DNA from: Pantoea sp. Mb-10
Lineage (GTDB): Bacteria > Pseudomonadota > Gammaproteobacteria > Enterobacterales > Enterobacteriaceae
NCBI RefSeq assembly: GCF_021272205.1
Contig: NZ_JAJSDX010000002.1
Location: 1-64,000, forward strand
Direction of reading: 5' to 3'
Length of the DNA stretch: 64,000 bases
In this document: piece by piece, positions 50,540-59,487 of the stretch
How positions within the stretch are numbered: position 1 is the first letter of the stretch
How the letters are laid out: the number at the start of each line of letters is the position of its first letter
Position numbers and translations under genes: made by a program
Notes under the pieces: model-generated
Database searches by the model: none
Seen by the model: only the letters and a program-made list of their open reading frames with translations
What the model was told of the DNA's origin: nothing

Positions 50540-50812
50540 ATGAAATCTAAAAAATCTGTTTTTATTGAAGGGCATATCATGTCGAACAGCTGTCACGGAC
50601 AGCCTGGCCAACCTTTCTGTATTCACCGGGTCAGGTTTAGTAATGGTAAATATGCGATTATTCGGGTGGCATCCGGGATATGTTTCAAACCAGGCGAAAT
50701 TATTCAACGAAACGATTGTGAGTGGTTTTATAAACTTACCAAAATTCGGCTTCTTTCTTTTGAGTACCTTGATGATGATGAATCAAGAAGACAATTCCTT
50801 GAGTATCAATGA
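50540..50812 (+). CDS. small hypothetical protein
   Basis: 90 residues from ATG 50540 with GAGGGT spaced 7 nt; an ATG two codons earlier is too close to that site. Mixed charged sequence with GQPGQPFCIHRVRFSNGKYA and a Leu/Asp-rich C-terminus (LSFEYLDDDESRRQFLEYQ), probably a small soluble beta-rich domain. A shorter alternative frame overlaps at 50565-50831 but lacks a ribosome-binding site. Not recognised. Confidence 0.55.
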   Translation: MKSKKSVFIEGHIMSNSCHGQPGQPFCIHRVRFSNGKYAIIRVASGICFKPGEIIQRNDCEWFYKLTKIRLLSFEYLDDDESRRQFLEYQ

Positions 50813-51014
50813 TAAAACCATGGATTTATAACAGAATAAATTTGCTGGCTTACAATTCACCCCTGGCTCTTTAAATTATTCACCAGTCATTGGAAAATAT
50901 TTTTTCCTGAATTTAGATGGATTTAAATTATCTAAAACAAAATGTATCGCTAAAGACGAATTGCCTCATTGTTTTCCTTTTGCGTTATAACCTTCATTAG
51001 CATTAAGGAAATTT

Positions 51015-51923
51015 ATGGCACAGACTTTTACTCATAATTTACTTCATCCTCGCCACTGGCTTACCTGGTCTGGTTTGGGTCTGCTGTGGCTTCTCGTTCA
51101 ACTTCCTTACCCGTTTTTACATACTCTGGGCTCTGGCCTTGGAAAAATATCCAGACCCTTTCTGAAACGCCGGGAACGGATTGCGATTAGAAATATCGAA
51201 CTGTGCTTTCCCGAGATGACACCGTTTGCCCGGAGCCAGATGGTCAATAAAAACTTTGTTTCTCTCGGGCTGGGACTGATGGAAACAGGAATGGCCTGGT
51301 TCTGGAGCGATGCGAGAGTCAAAAAATGGTTTGATGTCGAAGGGCTTGAAAACCTGACCGGTGCGACGAGAGGAGTAATGGTTGTCGGGATTCATTTTAT
51401 GTCCCTTGAGTTGTGTGGAAGAGTTATGGGGTTATGCCATCCTATGATGGCAACATATCGCCCACACAATGATCCATTGATGGAATGGGTACAGACAAAA
51501 GGGCGTATGCGTTCAAATAAGGCTATGATTAATCGACGTAATTTATCAGGTTTTGTTCATGCGCTAAAAGCAGGTGAAGCCGTTTGGTTTGCACCAGACC
51601 AGGATTATGGGTCTAAAGGAAGCGTTTTTGCACCTTTTTTCTCGGTAAAAAAAGCAGCCACGACGAACGGAACGTATGCTCTGTCAAAACTCGCTGGTGC
51701 ACACTTGATCACACTTAGCATGATTCGACGTAGCGATAAAAAAGGTTATCACATGTATATCAGCAATCCGTTGTCAGGCTATCCAGGGGAAGACAAGATC
51801 GCCGCAGCGGCTTATATGAACAAGATCATCGAGCGTGAAATTCTCCGTGCCCCTGAGCAATACCTGTGGATGCATCGCAGGTTCAAAACGCGTCCTGAAG
51901 GCGAAGTCTCTTTATACAAATGA
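51015..51923 (+). CDS. lipid A acyltransferase of the LpxL/LpxP family
   Basis: 302 residues, an inner-membrane acyltransferase of the Kdo2-lipid IVA late acylation family. The N-terminus has HPRHWLTWSGLGLLWLLVQLP with a membrane anchor. The catalytic dyad is in GIHFMSLELCGRVM, with His127 and Glu132 spaced H-x4-E as in LpxL. PHNDPLMEWVQTKGRMRSN, FAPDQDYGSKGSVFAPFF and the C-terminal YLWMHRRFKTRPEGE are typical. LpxL (laurate) versus LpxP (palmitoleate, cold-induced) cannot be decided here. AAGGAAA precedes the ATG. It is an extra copy in the island; chromosomal lpxL should exist elsewhere. Confidence 0.88.
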   Translation: MAQTFTHNLLHPRHWLTWSGLGLLWLLVQLPYPFLHTLGSGLGKISRPFLKRRERIAIRNIELCFPEMTPFARSQMVNKNFVSLGLGLMETGMAWFWSDARVKKWFDVEGLENLTGATRGVMVVGIHFMSLELCGRVMGLCHPMMATYRPHNDPLMEWVQTKGRMRSNKAMINRRNLSGFVHALKAGEAVWFAPDQDYGSKGSVFAPFFSVKKAATTNGTYALSKLAGAHLITLSMIRRSDKKGYHMYISNPLSGYPGEDKIAAAAYMNKIIEREILRAPEQYLWMHRRFKTRPEGEVSLYK

Positions 51924-52187
51924 ACCACTCTACTTGTCATGAGCCAGAATCTGTCTTTCTTGCCACTGCGTATTTGTAAAAATACGATAAGGAATTTTCG
52001 ATCGGATTCATGTTAACGATGGCTTGACTGACAGCCAAGGTTAATCAATTGAACTGGTTCGGATTTGAAGGTCCGTTTTTCGCTAAAAGCAGACTGTCAG
52101 ATTTGATAGTCTGCTGCCAAATAAAACTGTCAGGTCAAGTCTGAGCTAATACAGATAAAGCACCTATGGCTGGCGCTTTTAACTATG
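51924..52187. other. intergenic region between acyltransferase and integrase
   Basis: 264 nt without a gene. It contains an 8-bp inverted repeat AGCAGACT / AGTCTGCT (52088-52115) and the word ACTGTCAG twice (52093-52100 and 52126-52133). No transposase or IS end could be assigned. Confidence 0.4.
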
Positions 52188-53429
52188 TCATCCGACAAGC
52201 CTTATACCTCGAATACCATCTCCAAGCATATTTCCACGATCCGCAGCCATTACAAAATCAGCCCACCACTTCATCATCGGGCGGCGCTGCTCAAGGTAAT
52301 CGCTTCGGTTATAGGCTCGACGTACTTCATTCTTGTCAACATGGGCAAGCGCAGCCTCAATCACATCGGGTGGAAAGCCTTGCTCATTAAGAGCAGTGCT
52401 TGCGATAGATCGCAGACCATGTGACACGAGGATACCGCCGAACCCCACCCTCTTAAGCGAAGCATTTACCGTTTGGCTGTTCATTGGCTGAGTGGGCTTC
52501 AAACGACTTGGAAAAATGAATTCCCGGTTGCCACTTAACGGTTTCATCATCTCTAATACAGCAATTGCTTCATCTGACAATGGGACGGTATGGTCACGGT
52601 TCATTTTCATACGTGATGCAGGGATCTTCCACTCTCGCGAATCCATGTCTATCTCTTCCCAACGAGCCTCTGCCGCTTCGGCAGGGCGGGTTATGGTAAG
52701 AAGTTGCCACATGAACAGGCAGCGTGTGGAAAGGCTAATGCTGGCCGTTCGCATCGTCTGCATTAACTGAGGCAGCTGATCCGGACGAATACTGGGCATG
52801 TTTTTCTTCTGCGGCTTCTCGAATGCCTTGCCAATATTGACACTGGGAACAGCATCAATCAGGCCCGTGTTTTGGGCATAGATCATGACCTCATTGATGC
52901 GTTGGCAAAGGCGACGAACAGTTTCCAGTGCACCTCTGGCCTGTACCGGTTGCACGGCCTGAACCAGCATATGAGCTTTGATATCTGTAACGCTGACGTC
53001 ACCAATCGCAGGAAAAACATCTCTTTCCAGAGATCGCCAAATGTCCGCTGCATAGTCCTCGGTCACGCTGGCTTTCTTCACATTCCACCAACGTTCTGCC
53101 ACGAGTTGGAAAGTATTAGTTTTGGCTTCAAGCAAACTACGCAGTTGTTCTTGCTGATGTTCCTGGGGATCGATTTGTTTCACAAGGAGAGAACGGGATT
53201 CTGCCCGATAGCTTCGAGCATCGGCAAGCGTAACTGACGGGTAGGGGCCAATGCTCTTTTTCGCTCACTTCTTGGTCACGGGGCGAATGTAGCGAAATTG
53301 CCAGATTTTACTCCCGCTGGATTTGATCAGTAGCTCAAGGCCATCGCCATCATAGAGCACATAGTCCGCTTCCTTGGGTTTGGCAGATTCGATTTCCTTA
53401 ACGGAGAGAGGTTTGGTTTGTCTTGCCAT
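52188..53429 (-). pseudogene. P4-type tyrosine integrase, interrupted by an in-frame TGA
   Basis: The complete frame from ATG 53429 (MARQTKPLSVKEIESAKPKE) to 52188 would encode 413 residues, the usual size for ssrA-specific P4 integrases such as IntA of CP4-57. Codon 55 is TGA (53265-53267), within WQFRYIRPVTKK-stop-AKKSIGPYPSVTLADAR. The position is normally Arg or Lys, so a CGA-to-TGA change is likely. Downstream the arm-binding, core-binding and catalytic parts are intact: TRPAEAAEARWEE (Arg), SHGLRSIASTALNE (His-Arg), AYNRSDYLEQRRPMMKWW (Tyr). An internal ATG at 53183 could give a 331-residue product lacking the arm-binding domain. Confidence 0.85.
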
Positions 53430-53449
53430 TGCCAGATTTCCATAGTTTT

Positions 53450-53503
53450 AGGCACCTCAAAACAATATAGCTTTATGAGGTGCCTAACAAGGTGCCTAAA
53501 AGG
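53450..53503. repeat. integrase arm-like repeats and inverted pair
   Basis: TAGGCACCTC (53450-53459) and GAGGTGCCTA (53477-53486) are a perfect inverted pair. AAGGTGCCTAAAAGG follows at 53489-53503. They lie between the integrase start and ssrA, where arm-type sites of P4 integrases occur; a fourth copy is at the left end of the island. Confidence 0.65.
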
Positions 53504-53553
53504 TTCGGATTTAATTAGTTCTCTTCGGACTTCGCGGGACAAATTGAGGGCAC

Positions 53554-53587
53554 AAAAAAGCCCGCAGGGCTTGCGCCGTGCGGGCTC
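53554..53587 (-). terminator. ssrA terminator
   Basis: On the minus strand AGCCCGCA / TGCGGGCT followed by TTTTTT, about 46 nt after the tmRNA 3' end. Confidence 0.88.
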
Positions 53588-53632
53588 TTAGGACTTCATC
53601 GGATGACTCTGGTAATCACCGATGGAGAATTT

Positions 53633-54013
53633 TGGTGGAGCTGGCGGGAGTTGAACCCGCGTCCGAAATTCCTACATCCTCGGCACTACATGCTTAGTCG
53701 GTCTTTACATTCGCCTGGCAGCTGCGGACAGACACGCCACTGACAGACTAGCCTGATTGGATTTAACGCTTCAGCCCCAGGCTAGGCATCCACGCGATCT
53801 CTTTTGGGTTTGACCTCTCTTGATCCCCGTCCTAAGAGCGGAGGCTAGGGAGAGAGGACACCTTCAGTTTCTTAGGCTGATTAAGCTGCGATTGCAGCAG
53901 GTGCGTAGTTTTCGTCGTTTGCGACTATTTTTTTGCGGCTTTTTTACGAGGCCAACCGCACCTCGGCATGCACCTTGGGTTTCGCGAATCCCGTCGAGTC
54001 CAGAATCAGCCCC
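53633..54013 (-). ncRNA. ssrA: transfer-messenger RNA (tmRNA)
   Basis: Rescues stalled ribosomes with SmpB and tags the incomplete protein. The 5' end GGGGCTGATTCTGGATTCGA and the 3' end GTTCAACTCCCGCCAGCTCC ACCA form the tRNA-like domain. The mRNA part starts at the GCA resume codon after AATAGTC and reads ANDENYAPAAIAA then TAA. E. coli reads ANDENYALAA, so this tag is three codons longer and ends in IAA rather than LAA. Total length is 381 nt against 363 in E. coli. It lies 43 nt downstream of smpB, and its 3' end is the attachment site of the neighbouring island. Confidence 0.96.
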
Positions 54014-54056
54014 AAGACTTCTAATACTAGCTAAAAATCAGCTGAGAATCCAGTGC

Positions 54057-54539
54057 TTAACGCTTGGAATTCTTCATAATACGCGCTTTATCCATCTGCC
54101 ATTCGCGATCTTTGATGTCTGCGCGCTTGTCGTGCTCTTTCTTACCGCGCGCCACGCCAATTTTGAGTTTGGCCCAGGCGTTCTTCCAATAAATGGAGAG
54201 TGCGATAATGGTGTAGCCTTCGCGGTTCACGCGCCCGTAAAGCGAATCCAGCTCGCGCTGATTCAAGAGCAGTTTACGGTTGCGCGTTGGGTCGCACACC
54301 ACGTGGGTGGAGGCGACAGCGAGCGGCTGAAAGGTCGCGCCAAACAGGTAAGCTTCGCCGTCACGCAGTAAGATATAGCTGTCACTGATGTTGGCTTTGC
54401 CGGCGCGGAGAGATTTGACTTCCCATCCTTGTAACGACAGCCCCGCTTCAAACTCTTCTTCAATGAAGTATTCGTGGCGTGCGCGTTTATTGAGGGCAAT
54501 CGTGGCTGAACCGGGTTTGTGGGCTTTTTTCTTCGTCAT
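54057..54539 (-). CDS. smpB: SsrA-binding protein SmpB
   Basis: 160 residues, equal to E. coli SmpB. It binds the tRNA-like domain of tmRNA and mimics a codon-anticodon stem in the ribosome. Conserved segments: [40 protein letters not shown], and [19 protein letters not shown]. The basic tail ([20 protein letters not shown]) inserts into the mRNA channel. Directly upstream of ssrA and divergent from ratA, as in E. coli. Confidence 0.96.
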   Translation of the reverse strand: MTKKKAHKPGSATIALNKRARHEYFIEEEFEAGLSLQGWEVKSLRAGKANISDSYILLRDGEAYLFGATFQPLAVASTHVVCDPTRNRKLLLNQRELDSLYGRVNREGYTIIALSIYWKNAWAKLKIGVARGKKEHDKRADIKDREWQMDKARIMKNSKR

Positions 54540-54697
54540 AGTGCGGCGTAGTCTACATCACTCTGTCTGTGGGCGCATCCGCTGTCCTGCGGGGCGATAA
54601 AAACAGCCTATTTTAGCACAGCTGGCAACACCGTGAATTTTTGTTTGCGGGCCAAAAATGCTATTATTGAACGGTTTTTTGATGAACAGGAACCATT

Positions 54698-55132
54698 ATG
54701 GCCCAGATTAGCCGTTCGGCGTTGGTCCCCTATAGCGCCGAGCAGATGTACCGGCTCGTGAATGACGTGGATGCTTATCCTGAATTTCTTCCGGGCTGCA
54801 CCGGCAGTCGCGTGTTGGATAACAGCGGAAACCAAATGACGGCGGCGGTAGATGTCTCTAAAGCAGGCATCAGTAAAACCTTCACTACGCGCAATACCTT
54901 GACCGATAATCAGAGCATTCATATGCAGCTGGTTGATGGACCATTTCGCAAGCTGACCGGTGGCTGGCAGTTTACCTCGCTGGGTGACGATGCCTGCAAA
55001 GTGGAGCTGAGCCTCGACTTTGAATTTACCAATATGCTGGTCGAAATGGCGTTTGGTCGCGTGTTTAAAGAGCTGGCTAACAGCATGGTTCAGGCGTTCA
55101 GCCAGCGGGCAAAAGAGGTCTACCGTGGCTAA
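54698..55132 (+). CDS. ratA: ribosome association toxin-like protein RatA (START-like/polyketide cyclase fold)
   Basis: 144 residues of the START/SRPBCC fold ([37 protein letters not shown], and C-terminal [24 protein letters not shown]). The E. coli protein has been reported to block 70S assembly. It is also the bacterial relative of mitochondrial Coq10, which binds ubiquinone. It overlaps ratB by 8 nt. Confidence 0.93.
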   Translation: MAQISRSALVPYSAEQMYRLVNDVDAYPEFLPGCTGSRVLDNSGNQMTAAVDVSKAGISKTFTTRNTLTDNQSIHMQLVDGPFRKLTGGWQFTSLGDDACKVELSLDFEFTNMLVEMAFGRVFKELANSMVQAFSQRAKEVYRG

Positions 55133-55418
55133 AGTCCACGTTGAAGTCGTCTATGCGCTGCCGGAGAAGCAATACCTTCATCCGGTGACGTTGGAAGAGG
55201 GCGCCACGGTGCAGCAGGCGATTGAGGCATCCGGCGTGCTCTCGCTGCGCAAGGACATCGATCTGGCAGTCAACAAGGTGGGCATTTATAGCCGACCGGT
55301 CAAGCTGGGTGATGTGGTGCAGGAGGGCGATCGCGTAGAGATTTATCGCCCTCTGATTGCCGATCCGAAAGAGCTACGACGGCAGCGCGCCGAGCGATCA
55401 GCGGAAAAAAAAGCGTAA
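55125..55418 (+). CDS. ratB: RnfH family ubiquitin-like protein (RatB)
   Basis: 97 residues starting at GTG 55125, overlapping the ratA stop and preceded by AGAGG. Beta-grasp ubiquitin-like fold with [41 protein letters not shown] and [20 protein letters not shown], the RnfH family signatures. Function is unclear despite the toxin-antitoxin style name. A longer in-frame reading from 55020 lies inside ratA and is not real. Confidence 0.92.
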   Translation: MAKVHVEVVYALPEKQYLHPVTLEEGATVQQAIEASGVLSLRKDIDLAVNKVGIYSRPVKLGDVVQEGDRVEIYRPLIADPKELRRQRAERSAEKKA

Positions 55419-55430
55419 ACGCAGACCATG

Positions 55431-55457
55431 AAAAAGGCGCCTCAGGCGCCTTTTTTG
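55431..55457. terminator. bidirectional terminator between ratB and bamE
   Basis: AAAAAGGCGCC-TCA-GGCGCCTTTTTT, with A and T runs on both sides, between convergent genes. Confidence 0.93.
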
Positions 55458-55465
55458 CATCAAAC

Positions 55466-55813
55466 TCAGTTTTGGTTGCCGGTCAGGGCGGGCTTGTTAT
55501 CAATGTTGACCAGCGTGCCGTTAGCATCGAAGGTCAGCGTCAATGTCTGCTGTTTCACGCGCTCATGCCCTGGCTCCTGGCGGAAAACGTAATACCATAC
55601 GTTGCTGCCAAACGGATCGTGCATCATCGGTGTACCGAGCGTGTAGGCAACCTGCTGCTGTGTCATGCCGGTATGAATTTTTGACACATCGTTGGCGACC
55701 AGGTAGTTACCCTGGTTGATATCCGGACGATATACAACACGTTCCAACGTTGAGCATCCGGCGGTCGTCATCAATATTACCACTGCCGCGGCAGTCAGCA
55801 TTTTACAGCGCAT
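55466..55813 (-). CDS. bamE: outer membrane assembly lipoprotein BamE
   Basis: A 115-residue lipoprotein of the BAM complex. The signal ends in TTAGC (Cys20), then [18 protein letters not shown], the phosphatidylglycerol- and BamD-binding region, and [20 protein letters not shown]. Almost identical to E. coli BamE (113). It lies between ratB and recN as in E. coli. Confidence 0.96.
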   Translation of the reverse strand: MRCKMLTAAAVVILMTTAGCSTLERVVYRPDINQGNYLVANDVSKIHTGMTQQQVAYTLGTPMMHDPFGSNVWYYVFRQEPGHERVKQQTLTLTFDANGTLVNIDNKPALTGNQN

Positions 55814-56106
55814 CTATACATTCCTTTTTTGGGCCAAACACCTTTAGCAGGCTGTTTTATTGCCATCAAATTCTGAACTCTGTTACGGCAGGTTTATTAC
55901 GTGGCCACGTTTCCTGGCCTCATCAAGCTCAGCACACTGCGTATCGTCTCTGATTTTCGGGCACATGAGCATCGAAACGGACACGCTGCGCCTGGCTGTT
56001 TTCAAGACTTCAGGTAAAACTGAACGCCGATGATAATAAACCTTTTCCTCGTTGGGAACCTCTACAGAGCAAGCATATGACCACCAAGCCGGAAAAAAGT
56101 GCGATG
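55814..56106. other. bamE promoter region
   Basis: 293 nt between bamE and the recN stop; no gene seen. Confidence 0.4.
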
Positions 56107-57768
56107 TTACGCCGCTAAAAGTTCCTTGGCGTTCGCCAGCGTATTGCGCGTCACCTCGCTGCCGCCAAGCAGGCGAGCAAGTTCTTGCAGGCGCGCCCGC
56201 TTATCAAGCGGCTGCATGTGGGTTTCCGTCATGGCGCCGTCTGTCTCTTTGCTCACAAAGAAGTGATGATGCCCACAGCCTGCCACCTGCGGCAGGTGGG
56301 TAACGCACATCACCTGCGTGGATTCGCCCAGCTGGCGCAGCATCTTGCCCACCACGGCGGCGGTCGGGCCGCTGATGCCCACATCCACTTCATCGAAAAT
56401 CATCGCCGGCGTTTCCATTTTCTGCGCGGTGATGACCTGAATCGCCAAAGCAATACGCGAGAGCTCACCGCCCGACGCCACTTTGCCCAGCGGCTGCAAC
56501 GGTTGACCGGGGTTGGTGGTCACGCGGAAATCGATGCGCGTTGCGCCTTCCGCCGTAAGCTGATCCGCGTTGAAATCCAACACAATGGCGAACTGGCCGT
56601 GCGGCATTGCCAGCGTGCGCATGCTTTCGGTGATCAGCTGGGTTAACTCCTGCGCTGCGCGTTCACGGCGCTGGTGCAGCTGTTCCGCACTGGCAACGGC
56701 GGCGTTGTAGTGCGTGGTGACGTCAGCTTGCAGGCTCTCTTGATCGCTCTCTTGCTGGTTAAGCTGCTCGGCTTCATCCAACAGCTGCTGGTGCAGGGCG
56801 GGCAGCGCTTCAGGCGCCACATGGTGCTTGCGCGCCAGCGAGATTTGCCGTGACAGGCGCTGCTCAAGTTCATACAGGCGATTGGGATCGAGATCGAGAC
56901 GCTCGCAGTAGTGACGCAGCTCATCGCTGGCCTCGCTCAGTTGAATCGCGGCGTCTTCCAGCATGGATGCGATGCCGCTGACTTTGTCATCGAGCGAGGC
57001 CAGCTCTCCCAGCAGGTTGCGCGCGCTGTAAAGCAAGCTCTGCAGATTGGTGTCGTCGCTGTCGGCCAGCATCTGCAGCGCTTGCTGACTGGTAGAGAGC
57101 AGTTGGCCGCTGTTGGCAAGGCGCTTGTACTCTTCATCAATCTGTTCAAATTCGCCCGCCTGCGGGGCAAATTCATTGAGTTCTTTCAGCTGGTACTGCA
57201 GCAGCTCACGACGCGCTTCGCGTTCCTGAGAGAGCTGCTGGTGCTGCGCCAGCGCGCGGCAGCTCTGGTGCCAGCGTTGGTAACGCTGACGCATGTCGCT
57301 GAGCAGGTCATCGTGCGCGGCATAGGCGTCGAGCAGGTGCTTCTGGTGATCGGGCTTCAGCAGCAGCTGATGCGCATGCTGGCCGTGAATTTGAATCAGC
57401 AGTTGGCCCAACTCGCGCAACTGCGACAGCGGCACCGAGGTGCCGTTAATGAAACCACGTGAGCGGCCGTCGGCGCTCACCACGCGGCGCAGCAGGCACT
57501 CATTGCCGTCATCAAGTTGATTTTCTACCAGCCAGCGCTGGGCGGAAGGGGAGGATTTAAGCTGGAACCGGGCGCAAAGATCGGCGCGGTTAGCCCCCTG
57601 ACGCACCATATCTGCTTCGGCACGACCGCCAAGGCACAGGCCCAGCGCATCGATGGCAATGGATTTTCCCGCGCCGGTTTCGCCCGTGATCGCGGTCATA
57701 CCCCGTTGGAAGTCGATCTCGAGTTCACGGACGATAGCAAAGTTACTGATGGTCAGTTGTGCCAGCAT
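56107..57768 (-). CDS. recN: DNA repair protein RecN
   Basis: An SMC-like ATPase of double-strand-break repair; 553 residues like E. coli. Walker A GETGAGKS at residues 29-36, a long coiled-coil middle with Gln/Leu-rich heptads at about 150-370, and the C-terminal signature [15 protein letters not shown] and Walker [16 protein letters not shown]. Two or three LexA boxes precede the start, so it is an SOS gene. RBS AGGTGA before the ATG. Confidence 0.96.
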   Translation of the reverse strand: MLAQLTISNFAIVRELEIDFQRGMTAITGETGAGKSIAIDALGLCLGGRAEADMVRQGANRADLCARFQLKSSPSAQRWLVENQLDDGNECLLRRVVSADGRSRGFINGTSVPLSQLRELGQLLIQIHGQHAHQLLLKPDHQKHLLDAYAAHDDLLSDMRQRYQRWHQSCRALAQHQQLSQEREARRELLQYQLKELNEFAPQAGEFEQIDEEYKRLANSGQLLSTSQQALQMLADSDDTNLQSLLYSARNLLGELASLDDKVSGIASMLEDAAIQLSEASDELRHYCERLDLDPNRLYELEQRLSRQISLARKHHVAPEALPALHQQLLDEAEQLNQQESDQESLQADVTTHYNAAVASAEQLHQRRERAAQELTQLITESMRTLAMPHGQFAIVLDFNADQLTAEGATRIDFRVTTNPGQPLQPLGKVASGGELSRIALAIQVITAQKMETPAMIFDEVDVGISGPTAAVVGKMLRQLGESTQVMCVTHLPQVAGCGHHHFFVSKETDGAMTETHMQPLDKRARLQELARLLGGSEVTRNTLANAKELLAA

Positions 57769-57775
57769 AAGTCAC

Positions 57776-57791
57776 CTGTATGTAAAAACAG
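57776..57791 (-). promoter_or_regulatory. LexA (SOS) box next to recN start
   Basis: CTGTATGTAAAAACAG fits CTG-N10-CAG exactly and overlaps the recN ribosome-binding region. A weaker site, ATGGTTTTTCATACAG, lies at 57794-57809. Confidence 0.88.
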
Positions 57792-57815
57792 ATATGGTTT
57801 TTCATACAGTATAAA

Positions 57816-57831
57816 CTGGTTTTTTATCCAG
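57816..57831 (-). promoter_or_regulatory. LexA (SOS) box at recN promoter
   Basis: CTGGTTTTTTATCCAG fits CTG-N10-CAG and lies beside the -10 TATACT (minus strand). Multiple boxes at recN match the strongly repressed E. coli arrangement. Confidence 0.85.
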
Positions 57832-57852
57832 TAAAGTGGCGAAGCGGGGTTT

Positions 57853-58731
57853 TCAAAACAATTTTTTTGACCAGCCGAGTTTTGAGCTTAAGGTATTAAA
57901 ATAGTTATAATTTTTAGGGTGGATCAGATTAAGGTGATGGCTACTACGACGAATCAACACCTCTTCTCCCTCCTGAATGGGTAACGCAATCTGGCTGTCA
58001 CAGCTGATTTCAAGATCGCTGCGCAGCGAAGAGAAACGCAAACGGATGGTGCTGCTGCTATTGATCACCAGCGGGCGGGCTGAGAGCGTATGCGGGAACA
58101 TCGGCACCAGCGTAATCGCCTCCAGTGACGGCGTGAGAATGGGGCCGCCCGCAGAGAGCGAATAGGCGGTTGAACCGGTTGGCGTAGAGATAATCAGGCC
58201 GTCAGAGCGCTGTGAAAACGCGAACACCTCATCGATATACACCTCAAATTCAATCATGTGAGCCACTTTACCGGGGTGCAGCACCACTTCATTGATCGCG
58301 CTGCCAATGCGCGGGGAGCAGGCATCTTTACAGACCTGCGCCTCCAGTAAAAAACGGCTTTCCACGAAATAGTCGCCCTGCAGGACATCATCCAGCTGCT
58401 GCTGGGCATTATCAGGATCGAGATCGGTCAAAAAGCCCAAATTGCCGCGGTTAATGCCAATCACCTTGATGTCATAGCGCGCCAGCACGCGCGCCGCGCC
58501 GAGCATATTGCCATCGCCTCCGACAACAACGGCGAGATCCGCACGCTGTCCGATGTCGGCAAGCGTGCCGGTTTCGACATCCTTAAGATTCAGCTCCCGC
58601 GCGATTTGCTGTTCGACAATCACCCGATAACCTTTGCCGGTCAGCCAGCGCCAAAGCATTTCGTGCGTGGTCAGTGCCGTGGGATGACGCGGGTGGCCAA
58701 CAATCCCAATGCAATTAAAATGTGTATTCAT
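57853..58731 (-). CDS. nadK: NAD kinase
   Basis: Phosphorylates NAD to NADP. 292 residues, equal to E. coli, with GGDGN at residues 71-75 ([17 protein letters not shown]), [16 protein letters not shown], and the Gly-rich [22 protein letters not shown]. The C-terminal [16 protein letters not shown] is identical to E. coli apart from one residue. Divergent from grpE. Confidence 0.97.
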   Translation of the reverse strand: MNTHFNCIGIVGHPRHPTALTTHEMLWRWLTGKGYRVIVEQQIARELNLKDVETGTLADIGQRADLAVVVGGDGNMLGAARVLARYDIKVIGINRGNLGFLTDLDPDNAQQQLDDVLQGDYFVESRFLLEAQVCKDACSPRIGSAINEVVLHPGKVAHMIEFEVYIDEVFAFSQRSDGLIISTPTGSTAYSLSAGGPILTPSLEAITLVPMFPHTLSARPLVINSSSTIRLRFSSLRSDLEISCDSQIALPIQEGEEVLIRRSSHHLNLIHPKNYNYFNTLSSKLGWSKKLF

Positions 58732-58782
58732 TTAGCGGGCGTTCCTCGTAAGCCAAAACGGCCAGGCAATGTGATGGGTTCA

Positions 58783-58810
58783 CTTGAAACCGTCAAACTG
58801 ATCCCCATAA
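58783..58810 (+). promoter_or_regulatory. sigma-32 heat-shock promoter of grpE
   Basis: -35 CTTGAAA (58783-58789), 13-nt spacer, -10 CCCCATAA (58803-58810). It matches the RpoH consensus closely, about 44 nt before the grpE ATG. Confidence 0.92.
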
Positions 58811-58853
58811 TAAGCCAACCAGCGAGATGAATGTGCAAAACGCGGAGAAATTC

Positions 58854-59438
58854 ATGAGTAGTAAAGAACAGAACACCCCAAATGAGCAAGTCTCTGAAGA
58901 GATGGAACAGCAGCAAGCGCAGCAGCACGAGGACGCCGAGACAACATCGGAGGTGGATCCGCGTGATGAGCGTATCGCACAGCTTGAAGCTGAATTAGCC
59001 CAGTCGCAAACCGGCGTGCGCGAAGCACAGCTGCGTGCTCAGGCTGAGATCGAAAATATCCGCCGTCGCGCCGAAATGGACGTTGAGAAAGCGCACAAAT
59101 TTGCGCTGGAAAAATTTGCCAACGAATTGCTTCCGGTCATCGATAGCCTGGAGCGCGCGCTTGAAGTGGCAGACAAAGAGAACGCAGAGCTCGCCTCCAT
59201 GGTTGAAGGCATTGAGCTGACGCTGAAATCCCTGCTGGGCGCGGTACGTAAGTTCGGCGTTGAAGTGGTCGGTGAAACCCATGTGCCTTTCAATCCGGAT
59301 GTGCACCAGGCCATGTCGATGATTGAGTCTGACGAAATGGCCCCTAACCACGTATTGATGGTGATGCAGCGCGGCTACACCCTTAACGGGCGTCTGTTGC
59401 GTCCCGCCATGGTTGCTGTGACCAAAGCCAAAGGCTAA
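58854..59438 (+). CDS. grpE: nucleotide exchange factor GrpE
   Basis: The DnaK co-chaperone. 194 residues from ATG 58854 ([12 protein letters not shown]) with GGAG; nine upstream in-frame codons exist, but this is the E. coli-like start. A long acidic and Gln-rich N-terminal helix ([23 protein letters not shown]), then the dimer helices and the beta-wing [25 protein letters not shown] that opens DnaK. Its right neighbour is ung, not the ffh or clpB side expected from E. coli. Confidence 0.96.
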   Translation: MSSKEQNTPNEQVSEEMEQQQAQQHEDAETTSEVDPRDERIAQLEAELAQSQTGVREAQLRAQAEIENIRRRAEMDVEKAHKFALEKFANELLPVIDSLERALEVADKENAELASMVEGIELTLKSLLGAVRKFGVEVVGETHVPFNPDVHQAMSMIESDEMAPNHVLMVMQRGYTLNGRLLRPAMVAVTKAKG

Positions 59439-59456
59439 ACGCCTGTGAATACATCA

Positions 59457-59487
59457 ACAACGGCCGCCCTGTGCGGCCGTTGTTGTT
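59457..59487. terminator. terminator between grpE and ung
   Basis: AACGGCCGC / GCGGCCGTT with a short loop then TTGTTTTAG, between convergent genes. It marks the right junction of the transposed block. Confidence 0.85.

Larger units (their letters stand above)
34761..53633. mobile_element. genomic island at the 3' end of ssrA
   Basis: About 18.9 kb between hemH and ssrA. Supporting signs: a P4-type integrase gene next to the ssrA 3' end, a change to AT-rich DNA, and accessory cargo (arsenic resistance, H-NS paralogue, glucan synthase, lipid A acyltransferase, cold-shock genes, unknown small genes). GGTGCCTA-type repeats lie at both ends (34766-34778; 53450-53459, 53477-53486, 53489-53503). 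ssrA is a well-known attachment gene for P4-family integrases, for example CP4-57 in E. coli. The left boundary is uncertain, because no long copy of the ssrA 3' end is found there; the integrase gene is interrupted, so excision is doubtful. Confidence 0.75.

Noticed and set aside
50565..50831. 88-codon frame overlapping the hypothetical gene at 50540-50812
   Set aside because: It is in another phase, lacks a ribosome-binding site, and its sequence looks like an out-of-frame reading of its neighbour.
53327..53542. 71-codon minus-strand frame upstream of the integrase
   Set aside because: It is a different phase over the true integrase N-terminus, which reads MARQTKPLSVKEIESAKPKE from 53429.
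55020..55124. Longer ratB reading from an ATG inside ratA
   Set aside because: The added residues come from an out-of-phase reading of ratA; the GTG at 55125 with AGAGG upstream fits the family start.
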